In this document: piece by piece, positions 21,738-30,325 of the stretch
How positions within the stretch are numbered: position 1 is the stretch's first letter
Layout: each line of letters begins with the position of its first letter
Origin: an uncultured Pirellulales bacterium
GTDB lineage: Bacteria; Planctomycetota; Planctomycetia; Pirellulales; Lacipirellulaceae
NCBI GenBank assembly: GCA_947258835.1
Contig: CAMYJY010000009.1
Location: 1-34,867 of the forward strand
Reading direction: 5' to 3'
DNA length: 34,867 nt
Position numbers and translations under genes: made by a program
The notes under the pieces: model-generated
What the model was told of the DNA's origin: nothing
What the model saw: the letters and a program-made list of their open reading frames with translations, nothing else
Databases searched by the model: none

Positions 21738-23450
21738 ATGAGCCGCGAGACAACATCCAAGCCAGTCAAACTGAGCCCCGTGGAAGGTTTTAAACAAGCC
21801 AGCGACTACCTGCGGGGTCCCATTGCGGAGGAACTGGCCGACGACAACGATTTCTTTGGCAAGGCCAGCATTCAGTTACTGAAGCACCACGGCACTTACC
21901 AACAAGACAATCGCGACACCCGCAAAAGCGGCAAGTCGTACAGCTTTATGGTACGTACGGCCATCCCGGGTGGCAAACTCACCAGTGCCCAGCTGCTGGC
22001 CGAGCTGGATTTATGCGACGAGCTCGGCGACAGCACCCTGCGGATTACCACCCGCCAGGGCCTCCAACTCCATGGCGTCTTAAAAAGCAACCTGCGAGAG
22101 ACCATTTGCCGCATCAACGAAACGCAGCTGACCACTCTCGCCGCCTGTGGGGATGTGGAGCGGAATGTGATGTGCTCCCCTTGCCCGTACCATGGGGATC
22201 CGGTCTACGATCAGCTGCAGACCTTGGCCGACCAACTGGCCCAACACCTACAGCCCCGCACCACGGCTTATCATGAGCTGTGGCTGACCGATCAAGAGAC
22301 GGAAAAAAAACACCTGGCCGGCGGGGGCGCGGCGGGGCACGACATCGAGCCCATCTACGGCCCCACCTATCTGCCACGCAAGTTTAAAATTGGCATTGGC
22401 TTGCCAGGAGACAACAGCGCGGACATCTATTCGCAAGACCTGGGCCTGCTGGCCGTCTGCAAAGATTGGAACGTTGTGGGCTACAACGTCCTGGTGGGTG
22501 GAGGCTTTGGGACCACCCCCAGTGCTGCCAAGACATTCCCCGCCATTGCGCAGCCCATGTGTTTTGTGAGCCCCACTCAGGCCATCGACGTGGCCACGGC
22601 AGTGATCAAGGTGCAACGCGACTTTGGCAATCGGGCCGACCGCAAGGTGGCCCGGCTCAAATACCTGATTCATAATTGGGGATTGGAACGCTTTCAGGAA
22701 AAGGTGGCGGAGTATTACGGCAGTCCCCTCGCGCCACCGCGCAGCGTGCACGTCACCGAAATCAATGACGGCATGGGTTGGCACGCCCAAGGCGATGGCC
22801 GCTGGTTCTATGGCCTGAACGTAGAAAACGGCCGCATCAAGGATGAAGGCTCCTTTCGCCTCAAAACGGCCCTGCGGGTTATCTGCTCCAAGCTGGCCCC
22901 CTCGCTCAGACTCACTCCCCACCAGGGACTCATTTTTTGTGATTTGGCGGAGGACGATCTTTCCTACCTGCAGCAGGTCTTGCGCGAGCACGGCGTGCCC
23001 CTAACCGAAGACATCTCCCCCGCCAGGCGGTGGTCCATGGCCTGCCCGGCACTCCCTACGTGCGGTTTGGCGATTACCGAAAGCGAACGGATCCTGCCGA
23101 GCATGATCGACCAGCTGGAAACGGAACTAAAACATCTCGGCCTGCAGGAAGAGATTTTTACGACCCGTATGACAGGCTGCCCCAACGGATGTGCCCGACC
23201 CTACAACGCCGACGTGGGCCTGGTGGGCAAGGCCCTCGATAAATACACCATTTTTTTAGGTGGCCGCCGGCAAGGTGACCGATTGAACTTTATCTACGCA
23301 GACAAAGTCCCTACGGCCGAGGTCGTCCCCACGCTGGTCAAGGTTTTTGAGTATTTCAAGGATGCGCGCCAAGCGGGCGAGGCGTTTGGGGATTTTTGCC
23401 AGCGTCTGGGCCTCGAGGCGTTACGCGCGCTCTGTACTACAAAAGGGTAA
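21738..23450 (+). CDS. cysI: assimilatory sulfite reductase, siroheme/[4Fe-4S] hemoprotein (CysI/Sir family)
   Basis: 570 residues. The enzyme reduces sulfite to sulfide with six electrons in the cytoplasm. The four cluster/siroheme cysteines lie in CPALPTCGLAITESERILPS (C-x5-C) and TRMTGCPNGCARPYNADVGL (C-x3-C). Substrate and siroheme contacts appear as STLRITTRQGLQLHGVLKSN, ERNVMCSPCPYHGD and LRLTPHQGLIFCDL. Spacing and RxTxRQxxQ-type motifs fit sulfite rather than nitrite reductase. No cysJ flavoprotein or ferredoxin gene adjoins, so a ferredoxin donor is possible. The start is uncertain between adjacent ATGs 21735 and 21738; GAAAG sits 5 nt before the second, which is preferred over the TTG at 21726. 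Confidence 0.93.
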   Translation: MSRETTSKPVKLSPVEGFKQASDYLRGPIAEELADDNDFFGKASIQLLKHHGTYQQDNRDTRKSGKSYSFMVRTAIPGGKLTSAQLLAELDLCDELGDSTLRITTRQGLQLHGVLKSNLRETICRINETQLTTLAACGDVERNVMCSPCPYHGDPVYDQLQTLADQLAQHLQPRTTAYHELWLTDQETEKKHLAGGGAAGHDIEPIYGPTYLPRKFKIGIGLPGDNSADIYSQDLGLLAVCKDWNVVGYNVLVGGGFGTTPSAAKTFPAIAQPMCFVSPTQAIDVATAVIKVQRDFGNRADRKVARLKYLIHNWGLERFQEKVAEYYGSPLAPPRSVHVTEINDGMGWHAQGDGRWFYGLNVENGRIKDEGSFRLKTALRVICSKLAPSLRLTPHQGLIFCDLAEDDLSYLQQVLREHGVPLTEDISPARRWSMACPALPTCGLAITESERILPSMIDQLETELKHLGLQEEIFTTRMTGCPNGCARPYNADVGLVGKALDKYTIFLGGRRQGDRLNFIYADKVPTAEVVPTLVKVFEYFKDARQAGEAFGDFCQRLGLEALRALCTTKG

Positions 23451-23473
23451 AAATTTTTGAATAGTGCGCAAAT

Positions 23474-23613
23474 TTGAGCGACCAACGGGAGCGGACAAGC
23501 GCTTTCCGAGCGGTAGCTCGCTTTGGTTGGCGGCCCCCCGATCGAGTCGAGGGCAGGCCCCCGATCGAGTCGAGGGCAGGCCCCCGTTCAAGCCGGGGGC
23601 AGGCCCTGCCGCC
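23474..23613. repeat. dispersed repeat F, long copy
   Basis: Starts TTGAGCGACCAACGGGAGCG and includes TTTCCGAGCGGTAGCTCGCT. It then has a perfect 23-bp tandem (GATCGAGTCGAGGGCAGGCC + CCC, 23540-23562 and 23563-23585) and a third, diverged unit ending GCCGGGGGCAGGCCCTGCC. The inverse complement, without the two tandem units, lies inside putA at 33611-33706. An open frame upstream of the cyclophilin start runs through this repeat and is not counted as protein. Confidence 0.9.
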
Positions 23614-23728
23614 TGCGCTGCCAACGATGAAAGTCCTTGACGCCTATCCAGCAACACCGGAAGATGTGGGGCATCCACGGATTGGTCCACAACATTCTCC
23701 TGAGCCTTTGACTCCCACAGGTATTCCC

Positions 23729-24391
23729 ATGATTCGAAATTTGCTATGCACACTTGGCGCCAGCTGCGCCTTATTGTTTATGAACGCACCCGTGCACGCC
23801 GTCGGCGCAGCCCAGGCAAAAGTTACCCACCAGGTTTTTTTTGACGTGGCTGTGGGCAACCAGCCGGTAGGGCGGATCGTGATGGGGCTGTTTGGTGAGG
23901 ACGTGCCCCGCACGGCAGAAAATTTCCGTGCCCTGTGCACGGGTGAAAGAGGCCAGGGCGCCTCGGGCAAACCGCTGCATTATAAGAACAGTATTTTTCA
24001 TCGGGTGATTCCCAGCTTCATGCTGCAGGGCGGCGACTTTACCAACTTCAATGGTACCGGCGGTGAAAGCATCTACGGCAACAAGTTTGCCGACGAGAAT
24101 TTCACTCTCACTCACGACGGCCCTGGCGTGCTGAGCATGGCCAATGCCGGCCCGAACACCAATGGGTCTCAGTTTTTTATTACCACGGTGAAAACAGCTT
24201 GGCTGGACGGCAAGCACGTCGTCTTTGGACGCGTCCTGCAAGGCCTGGATGTGGTCAAAAAGATCGAAAGTCTCGGCACACCCAGCGGCCAGCCCCGTCA
24301 ACAAATCACCATTGTGGATTGCGGGGAACTCCAGCAGGCCGGCTCTGGTAGCCAGCCCCCCCAGCAAGGCTCTGGCTCTGCCAGCCGCTAG
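23729..24391 (+). CDS. exported cyclophilin-type peptidyl-prolyl isomerase
   Basis: 220 residues. The start is ATG 23729, followed by a signal-peptide-like segment ([20 protein letters not shown], then [10 protein letters not shown]). The frame is open 85 codons upstream but that part is repeat F. The cyclophilin domain is of the long, eukaryote-like type: [77 protein letters not shown] and [19 protein letters not shown]. The catalytic Arg (FHRVIP), Phe/Gln (SFMLQGG) and active-site Trp ([11 protein letters not shown]) are all present, so it should be active and cyclosporin-type. The C-terminal tail is a short Gly/Ser/Gln tract. It likely assists folding outside the cytoplasm. Confidence 0.95.
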   Translation: MIRNLLCTLGASCALLFMNAPVHAVGAAQAKVTHQVFFDVAVGNQPVGRIVMGLFGEDVPRTAENFRALCTGERGQGASGKPLHYKNSIFHRVIPSFMLQGGDFTNFNGTGGESIYGNKFADENFTLTHDGPGVLSMANAGPNTNGSQFFITTVKTAWLDGKHVVFGRVLQGLDVVKKIESLGTPSGQPRQQITIVDCGELQQAGSGSQPPQQGSGSASR

Positions 24392-24640
24392 ATGATGTTA
24401 GATGTTAGATGTGAGATATTTGATGTAAGGGTGCCACTGCTGGCTTGTCCAGCAGTGGATACTTGGTACCCACTTCCCGGGTCGAGCCCCAACGGGGCGA
24501 TCCTATGTCAGCCCAGGCCAACGGCCTGGGTAACTTGGTACCCGATCAACACACCCCAAAAAGCAACAGAGGTGGGGCTGCGCCCCAGCCTACATCTACA
24601 TCAAATATCTCACATCTCACATCTAACATCCCTTCTAACA
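24391..24640. repeat. nested repeat island between convergent genes
   Basis: From outside inward: AGATGTGAGATATTTGATGTA (inverted pair, 24401-24427 with 24597-24640), a hairpin CCACTGCTGG-CTTGT-CCAGCAGTGG (24434-24458), GCCCC-AAC-GGGGC (24486-24498), CCCAGGCC-AAC-GGCCTGGG (24512-24530) and the family D hairpin (24571-24593). It fills nearly the whole gap between the cyclophilin stop and the ribBA stop and could fold into one large cruciform. It may double as a transcription end for both genes. Confidence 0.9.
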
Positions 24641-24643
24641 TCC

Positions 24644-25852
24644 CTACGGTGGCAGCTGGTGCCCCATCTTATCCCGCTTGGTGGCTAGATACTCCGCGTT
24701 TTGCGGACGAATGGGCGGGACGATGGGCACCTGATCCACCACCTCCAAGTCAAAACCACCGTAGACAAAGGCATCGGTCTTTTTGGGATTATTTGTCAGC
24801 AGACGCACCCGGCTGAGGCCCAAATCCTTCAGCAATTGGAGTCCCACGCCATAGTCTCTGGGATCTGCCTTAAATCCAAGTGCCAGATTGGCATCGACCG
24901 TGTCGAGCCCCTCTTCTTGGAGTTTGTAGGCTTTGATCTTTTCGACCAACCCGATGCCACGTCCCTCTTGCGGCAAATAGACCAAGACGCCACATCCTTC
25001 GCGGCCAATCATGTCCAGGGCCAAGTGCAATTGGTCGCCGCAATCGCAGCGGAGCGATTTCAACAAATCCCCCGTAAAACAAGAAGAATGCAACCGTACC
25101 AGCGGAGCCGTCGACTTACTAAGGTCGCCAATTACGTACACCAGCGGCTCCTGGTTTTCGTATTGGACACCGTACACAATCAGCCGCCCTTCGCCGTACT
25201 TGGTGGGTATGTCTGCCTCCGCCTGACGGAAGACAAGCTTTTCCCGTACTCGGCGATAAGCGATCAACTGTTCGATGGAGATTATCGGCAGGGCAAACTT
25301 CTCGGCCAACTCCCGCAGGGCCGGGCGACTCGCTCGGTCTCCTTGTGCATCGAGGATCTCGCAGAGGGTGCCAGCCGGGGTCAAACCAGCCAGCCGCGCC
25401 AGATCCACCGCCGCTTCGGTATGGCCAGCCCGGCGGAGAACGCCGCCTGCTTTGGCCACCAGCGGAAATAGGTGTCCTGGACGATGAAAGTCGGTGGGCA
25501 CGCTGGTGGGGTCACAGAGGGCCAAAATAGTGCAAGCACGCTCGGCAGCCGTGATTCCCGTGCGGGTCGTGCGGTGATCCACAGGCACGGTATAGTTGGT
25601 GCCCAGCGGGGCCGTACTGGCCTCCACCATCGCCTGCAGCCCCAAACGCTCGCTGACTTCGGGCAAAATGGGCATGCACAACTGCCCACGTCCATGGGTG
25701 ATCATAAAATTCACCGTTTCCGGCGTCACCTTCTCCGCGGCGCACACAAAGTCGCCTTCGTTTTCACGGTCTTCCGCGTCCACGACAATCACCACACGGC
25801 CTTGCTTCAGGGCCTCCAAGGCCTCTTCGATCGTAGAAAATTTATCGGACAC
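24644..25852 (-). CDS. ribBA: bifunctional riboflavin enzyme RibBA (DHBP synthase + GTP cyclohydrolase II)
   Basis: 402 residues. The first half is 3,4-dihydroxy-2-butanone-4-phosphate synthase, with VVIVVDAEDRENEGDFVCAA, FMITHGRGQLCMPI, TRTGITAAERACTI and PGHLFPLVAKAGGVLRRAGH. The second half is GTP cyclohydrolase II, with the zinc-binding LHSSCFTGDLLKSLRCDCGD, YLPQEGRGIGLVEKIKAYKL and LLTNNPKK. Together they supply both precursors entering riboflavin synthesis. The usual HSEC is HSSC here; all three cysteines are kept. The start is a GTG at 25852 with AGGGAG 12 nt upstream. No FMN riboswitch-like structure was recognised in the short upstream gap, and the gene is not in a rib operon within the window. 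Confidence 0.96.
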   Translation of the reverse strand: MSDKFSTIEEALEALKQGRVVIVVDAEDRENEGDFVCAAEKVTPETVNFMITHGRGQLCMPILPEVSERLGLQAMVEASTAPLGTNYTVPVDHRTTRTGITAAERACTILALCDPTSVPTDFHRPGHLFPLVAKAGGVLRRAGHTEAAVDLARLAGLTPAGTLCEILDAQGDRASRPALRELAEKFALPIISIEQLIAYRRVREKLVFRQAEADIPTKYGEGRLIVYGVQYENQEPLVYVIGDLSKSTAPLVRLHSSCFTGDLLKSLRCDCGDQLHLALDMIGREGCGVLVYLPQEGRGIGLVEKIKAYKLQEEGLDTVDANLALGFKADPRDYGVGLQLLKDLGLSRVRLLTNNPKKTDAFVYGGFDLEVVDQVPIVPPIRPQNAEYLATKRDKMGHQLPP

Positions 25853-26008
25853 GCGCGGATTTCGCTCCCTGTAAGCAAAGGTTTTGCTAGCCGCACCGGC
25901 GGCACTTGTTGTTTTGGCTGGCCATGGACACCGTTGTTCGTGCTATTATAAGTGCTGCACCGCACCACACCAATGACTGCGGAAAAAATTTGGGGGAACA
26001 CACAAACG

Positions 26009-26824
26009 ATGCCCACAACCCAATTCTCCCCGTTGCCAGCGGCAGAGTACATTGAACAAATCCACTTTTTCACCGTGCTGGGCGAGCGGCTGAAACAAAA
26101 CACGCCCGCCCAAGAGGTCCTGGCGTCGGTCCGTGAAGAGCTGCTGGCGACCACCAAGCTGCCTATGGCCGTCGATTTTTTGCTGGCCGAACTCCGCCAT
26201 CAGGGCCTGTTCTCACGGGCCATGCAGCAACTGCAGCACTATTTCACCCCTTTCCAGTGCTATGTCATGAGCGAGGCGGAATGCGACCGCCGGCGTTTCG
26301 ACCTCCGCATCGGGCTGGATATCCTAGCGCGGGAAGCCCGCTACCGCACGGAGGCCTCTTGTACCCGCGGAGGGCTGTTTCTTTATCAATTTGAAACCCT
26401 CTGTCGCAACCGGCTGGGGTACGATGAGGGCCTGACGGCCATGGCGCAGGACCCATCCTACGACACCGCCTGGCAGGAATGGATTCTCACGGTGCGGCGA
26501 CAAATTGGAATCGTGGAATTGGCGGATTTGATGTACGTCCGCAGTGATTTCTACCACCAACGCCAACCAGCCCCGGCACACACCGAGCACCCACGGGCCC
26601 TGTTTGGACTGCAGGAGGGGCGGATTGCCTGGGCCAATCGACGCAAGGACCCGCTGCTGCTCTTCGCTGCCTTGCAGCGGCAGCTGGGCTACCCGCAGGT
26701 GCCCCGCACCCGTCTAGCCGATCCGGAGGAACGACTCCTCCCCATGCTAGCTCGCCGGGTGGAACAACTTGCCGCCCGGCTCCAGCTGCTGGAAGAGCAG
26801 CAGCGGGGCGGCATCCAGCTATAA
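26009..26824 (+). CDS. unrecognised protein, 271 residues
   Basis: No family recognised. The preferred start is ATG 26009 with a GGGGGA 11 nt upstream; ATG 25973 or GTG 25952 would add 12 or 19 residues and lack a ribosome binding signal. The protein is helical and charged, with no signal peptide or membrane span. Visible stretches are AAEYIEQIHFFTVLGERLKQ, FDLRIGLDILAREARYR, GGLFLYQFETLCRNRLGYD and VRSDFYHQRQ. The last 25 residues (LLPMLARRVEQLAARLQLLE) look coiled-coil. Cysteines are few and do not form a metal motif. It is divergent from ribBA and followed by a good terminator, so it is probably monocistronic. Confidence 0.75.
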   Translation: MPTTQFSPLPAAEYIEQIHFFTVLGERLKQNTPAQEVLASVREELLATTKLPMAVDFLLAELRHQGLFSRAMQQLQHYFTPFQCYVMSEAECDRRRFDLRIGLDILAREARYRTEASCTRGGLFLYQFETLCRNRLGYDEGLTAMAQDPSYDTAWQEWILTVRRQIGIVELADLMYVRSDFYHQRQPAPAHTEHPRALFGLQEGRIAWANRRKDPLLLFAALQRQLGYPQVPRTRLADPEERLLPMLARRVEQLAARLQLLEEQQRGGIQL

Positions 26825-26852
26825 CGTTTTTACGTCAAGTGAGCAGTTTCTG

Positions 26853-26877
26853 AAAAAACGGCCGGAGGCCGTTTTTT
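26853..26877 (+). terminator. rho-independent terminator after the 271-residue gene
   Basis: AAAAAACGGCC-GGA-GGCCGTTTTTT: an 11-bp perfect stem with a U6 run, 29 nt after the stop at 26824. The stem core is the family E palindrome also found at 9359-9393. Confidence 0.8.
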
Positions 26878-27023
26878 ATGTTTGGCGGGCAATATACAAT
26901 ATACTGGTCAAATGTTTCCCTCCCACAGGCCACGGTGAGTTTGCAGCGCAGTCTTAGCACCGCGTCGGTGGTGGCCGCCTCTCCCGACCTGCCGTTGTTC
27001 GTGGCTCCCCCCTCTTGAAAGAA

Positions 27024-28892
27024 ATGCCGGCAACTATGGCCACTTCGACTCCAGGCAAGACTGTCTCCAATATAGCCGAAGCCACGGTACGTTTTTGCGG
27101 CGACTCGGGCGACGGCATGCAGTTGGCCGGAACTCAGTTCACAAACACCTCCGCCCTCGTCGGCAACGATGTGGCCACCTTTCCGGATTTTCCCGCCGAG
27201 ATTCGTGCACCGCGGGGTACCACAGCGGGTGTCAGTGGCTTTCAAATTCACTTTTCCAGTACCGAGATCTATACCCCGGGTGACACGGTTGATGCCCTGG
27301 TGGCAATGAACCCGGCTGCCTTGGTCACCAACCTGGGAGACCTGCGTGACGGCGGCGTCCTGCTGGTCAATCAAGATGCCTTCGACAAAAAAGGGCTGGC
27401 CCAGGCCGGCTACCAGACCAACCCCTTAGAAGACGGCAGTCTCGACCGATTTAAGGTGCATGCGGTCGAAATGACCAAGTTGACCCGCCTGGCGGTGGCC
27501 GACTGTGGGCTCAGCCAAAAAGAAGCCGACCGCTGCCGCAATTTCTTTGCCATGGGCCTTGTATTTTGGCTCTACGATCGGCCGCTGGAACCAACCCTCC
27601 GCTTTATTGAACAGAAGTTTGGCAGCAAAGTCCCCCAAGTTGCGCGGGCCAATTCGCTAGTGCTGAAAAAGGGGTTTCACTACGGCGAAACCGTGGAAGC
27701 CATCAACACCCAGTACCACGTCGAGGCCGCCCAGCTGCCAGCCGGCACTTACCGCAACATCATGGGCAACACGGCCTTGGCCTGGGGTCTGCTGACCGCC
27801 GCCCGCATGAGTGAAAAACGGTTGTTCCTGGGTGCCTATCCGATCACACCCGCCAGCACCATCCTGGAAGAATTGGCCAAACACAAGCACTTTGACGTGC
27901 TGACCTTCCAGGCAGAAGATGAAATTGCCGCCATGACCGCCACCATCGGGGCCGCCTTTGCTGGAGCCATGAGCATCACCGCCAGTAGTGGTCCCGGCAT
28001 CGCCCTCAAGGGCGAAGGACTGGGGCTGGCCGTGATTACCGAATTGCCCATGATTGTCATCAACGTGCAGCGCGGCGGTCCCTCCACGGGCCTTCCCACC
28101 AAGACCGAACAGTCGGATTTGCTGCAAGCCCTATTTGGCCGCAACGGCGAGTGCCCGCTGCCTGTTTTGGCCGCCCGCAGTCCGGGGGACTGTTTTGATG
28201 TGGCCCAAGAAGCTTGGCGCATCGCCGTGCGTTATATGACGCCCGTGCTCCTGCTTACCGACGGCTACATTGCCAACGGTTCGGAGCCCTGGAGAATCCC
28301 CAGTCTCTCCGAAATCCCCAAAATTCCCGTCAAACACCCCACACCGCTCGACAATGGCGAGACCTTTGAACCCTACCAACGCAATGCACGGTTGTCGCGA
28401 CCATGGGCCATCCCCGGCACCCCCACCCTGGAACACCGGTTGGGCGGACTGGAAAAACAGAATGTCAGCGGCAACGTAAGTTACGACCCGTCCAACCACG
28501 ATCACATGTGCCGACTGCGGGCACAAAAAGTCGCCAACATTGCGGACGATATTCCACTGCAAGCAGTCCAGGGCCCAGACAGCGGCGACCTGCTCGTCCT
28601 CAGCTGGGGCGGCCCTTATGGATCCTGTGCCACGGCCGTGCACCAAGCGCAAGCCGCGGGCAGAAAAGTCAGCCATTGCCATCTTCGTTATTTGAACCCC
28701 TTCCCTAAAAATCTGGGGGAGATTCTCACTCGCTTTGACAAAGTGCTCATTCCCGAATTGAATTTGGGGCAGTTGGGTTTGGTGATCCGCTCGACATTTT
28801 TGCTCGACACCATCGGCCTCAATAAAATCGAGGGCAAGCCGTTCAGTGTAGCGGAGATCTTGGCCAAGATAGAAGCACTCACTCCTGCTTAA
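27024..28892 (+). CDS. korA: 2-oxoacid:ferredoxin oxidoreductase, fused gamma-alpha subunit
   Basis: 622 residues from ATG 27024; ATG 27036 and TTG 27015 are alternatives, and GAAAG lies close upstream. The N-terminal ~200 residues are the gamma domain (VRFCGDSGDGMQLAGTQFT, TFPDFPAEIRAPRGTTAGVS). Residues ~240-610 are the alpha (pyrimidine-binding) domain: LFLGAYPITPASTILEELA, FQAEDEIAAMTATIGAAFAG, TASSGPGIALKGEGLGLAVI and VQRGGPSTGLPTKTEQSDLL. This gamma-alpha fusion plus a separate beta is typical of KorAB-type 2-oxoglutarate:ferredoxin oxidoreductase, which makes succinyl-CoA and reduced ferredoxin. The exact 2-oxoacid cannot be fixed from sequence. korB follows after 21 nt, so they form an operon. 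An AT-rich tract with TATACAATATACT (26891-26903) upstream could hold the promoter. Confidence 0.92.
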   Translation: MPATMATSTPGKTVSNIAEATVRFCGDSGDGMQLAGTQFTNTSALVGNDVATFPDFPAEIRAPRGTTAGVSGFQIHFSSTEIYTPGDTVDALVAMNPAALVTNLGDLRDGGVLLVNQDAFDKKGLAQAGYQTNPLEDGSLDRFKVHAVEMTKLTRLAVADCGLSQKEADRCRNFFAMGLVFWLYDRPLEPTLRFIEQKFGSKVPQVARANSLVLKKGFHYGETVEAINTQYHVEAAQLPAGTYRNIMGNTALAWGLLTAARMSEKRLFLGAYPITPASTILEELAKHKHFDVLTFQAEDEIAAMTATIGAAFAGAMSITASSGPGIALKGEGLGLAVITELPMIVINVQRGGPSTGLPTKTEQSDLLQALFGRNGECPLPVLAARSPGDCFDVAQEAWRIAVRYMTPVLLLTDGYIANGSEPWRIPSLSEIPKIPVKHPTPLDNGETFEPYQRNARLSRPWAIPGTPTLEHRLGGLEKQNVSGNVSYDPSNHDHMCRLRAQKVANIADDIPLQAVQGPDSGDLLVLSWGGPYGSCATAVHQAQAAGRKVSHCHLRYLNPFPKNLGEILTRFDKVLIPELNLGQLGLVIRSTFLLDTIGLNKIEGKPFSVAEILAKIEALTPA

Positions 28893-28913
28893 GTAAACAT
28901 AAAGATCAGCACC

Positions 28914-29939
28914 ATGAGCATCAATACGACCCTTCCTGTGCTAAAGCCGGCCGATTTTGCTAGCGATCAAGATGTGCGTTGGTGTCCCGGATGTGGCGAC
29001 TATTCCATCCTGGCCCAAATGAAAAAGGTGCTGCCGACACTGGGTTTGCCGCGTGAAAATATCGTCTTTGTTTCGGGCATCGGCTGCTCCAGTCGCTTTC
29101 CGTATTATATGAACACCTACGGCATGCACTCCATTCACGGGCGGGCACCGGCGGTAGCCACGGGACTGAAAACCTGCCGGCCCGAGCTGCAGGTGTGGGT
29201 GATCACCGGCGACGGAGATGGCCTCTCGATTGGCGGCAACCATCTGATGCACGCCATCCGCCGTAATATGGATCTGAACATCGTTTTGTTCAACAACCGT
29301 ATTTATGGCCTCACCAAGGGACAGTACTCGCCCACCTCGCCGCTGGGCAAAAAAACCAAAAGCACCCCCATGGGGGCCATCGACAACCCCCTGCATCCGC
29401 TCTCCATCGCCATTGGTTGCGAAGCCACCTTCGTGGCCCGCAGTATCGATACCAACATCAAACACCTCAGCGCGATGCTGCAACGGGCGGCCAACCATCA
29501 GGGAACCGCCTTTCTGGAGGTCTATCAAAACTGCAACGTGTTCAACGACGGGGCCTGGGAATATGCCACCAACCGTGAGACCAAAGCGGAAACGACTCTC
29601 CAGCTTGAGCACGGCAAGCCACTCATCTTTGGCAAAAACCGCGACCAAGGCATTCGCCTCAACGGGCTGGAACCCGAGGTCGTGGAACTGGGCCAGGGGA
29701 TTACTGAAGACGACCTGCTCTTCCATGACGAACGCAGCCCCGAGCCCAGCCTGGCCTATCTGCTCAGCCGGATGCGGCACGAAGATGGTTTTCCCGAACC
29801 GATAGGCGTTTTTCGTTCTGTCGACGCGCCCCGCTACGATGTCCAAATCAATCAGCAGGTGGAGGAAGCCACCCAGGCGAAGGGCCCGGGAGACCTCGAG
29901 GCCTTGTTCCAATCGGGCGAAACCTGGGAAGTCTCCTAG
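28914..29939 (+). CDS. korB: 2-oxoacid:ferredoxin oxidoreductase, beta subunit (TPP-binding)
   Basis: 341 residues. The beta subunit carries thiamine pyrophosphate and a proximal [4Fe-4S] cluster. Seen are VRWCPGCGDYSILAQMKK, SGIGCSSRFPYYMNTYGMHS, IHGRAPAVATGLK and the TPP motif ITGDGDGLSIGGNHLMHAIR followed by RNMDLNIVLFNNRIYGLTKG. Cys residues in CPGC, GIGCSSR and YQNCNVFNDG match the cluster ligands of two-subunit enzymes. The C-terminal ~90 residues (SLAYLLSRM... GDLEALFQSGETW) are the usual tail. It is complete and just downstream of the fused gamma-alpha gene. No ferredoxin-like delta subunit is encoded nearby, as expected for KorAB. Confidence 0.94.
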   Translation: MSINTTLPVLKPADFASDQDVRWCPGCGDYSILAQMKKVLPTLGLPRENIVFVSGIGCSSRFPYYMNTYGMHSIHGRAPAVATGLKTCRPELQVWVITGDGDGLSIGGNHLMHAIRRNMDLNIVLFNNRIYGLTKGQYSPTSPLGKKTKSTPMGAIDNPLHPLSIAIGCEATFVARSIDTNIKHLSAMLQRAANHQGTAFLEVYQNCNVFNDGAWEYATNRETKAETTLQLEHGKPLIFGKNRDQGIRLNGLEPEVVELGQGITEDDLLFHDERSPEPSLAYLLSRMRHEDGFPEPIGVFRSVDAPRYDVQINQQVEEATQAKGPGDLEALFQSGETWEVS

Positions 29940-29942
29940 AGG

Positions 29943-30006
29943 GATGTGAGATGTGAGATGTGAGATGTGAGATGTGAGATGTGAGATGTGAGATATTTGA
30001 TGTAGG
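29943..30006. repeat. GATGTGA heptamer tandem array (7 units plus degenerate end)
   Basis: Seven exact head-to-tail GATGTGA units (29943-29991), then GATATTTGATGTA. It starts 3 nt after the korB stop. The same end sequence (GATGTGAGATATTTGATGT) recurs at 24410-24426, inverted at 24598-24615, and at 30361-30379. Confidence 0.95.
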
Positions 30007-30072
30007 GTGCCACTGCTGGCTCGTCCCAATCCCGTTTGGCACGAAAGTTATTGGCAAGTAACAGATAATTTT

Positions 30073-30158
30073 GAACCACGACGAAACGACGGAAACAACG
30101 AATCAACAGAGGAGAAAGGCAAGTCTCCCTTCGTCGTCGCGTCGTTTCGTTGTGGTTC
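30073..30158. repeat. long hairpin, GAACCACGACGAAAC family (C)
   Basis: 19-bp arms GAACCACGACGAAACGACG (30073-30091) and CGTCGTTTCGTTGTGGTTC (30140-30158) with one mismatch and a 48-bp centre. Sister elements are at 20445-20473 and 34417-34510. A type-B arm (GTGCCACTGCTGGC...CCCAATCCCG) precedes it at 30007-30045. Confidence 0.9.
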
Positions 30159-30325
30159 TGTTGCGAACGCAGACGGATGTCCTTTACGTCCCCAATTTTC
30201 CAAGTAGAGGAGCTAAGCCCCTGCTGTCGAGCCCGAACGGAGGTCTGCTGGGATTGGCCGCAATGCCAATTACGAAGGGTCCGCGCTACTCTAGCTCATC
30301 AATCAAACTCTACGCCTAACTGAGT

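Noticed and set aside
25914-25950. Promoter for the 271-residue gene (TGCTATTAT as extended -10)
   Set aside because: No -35 hexamer at acceptable spacing; TTGGCT is 24 nt away and TGGACA 13 nt away.
29943-30006. Possible CRISPR array
   Set aside because: Units are 7 bp and contiguous with no spacers; no cas genes are in the window.
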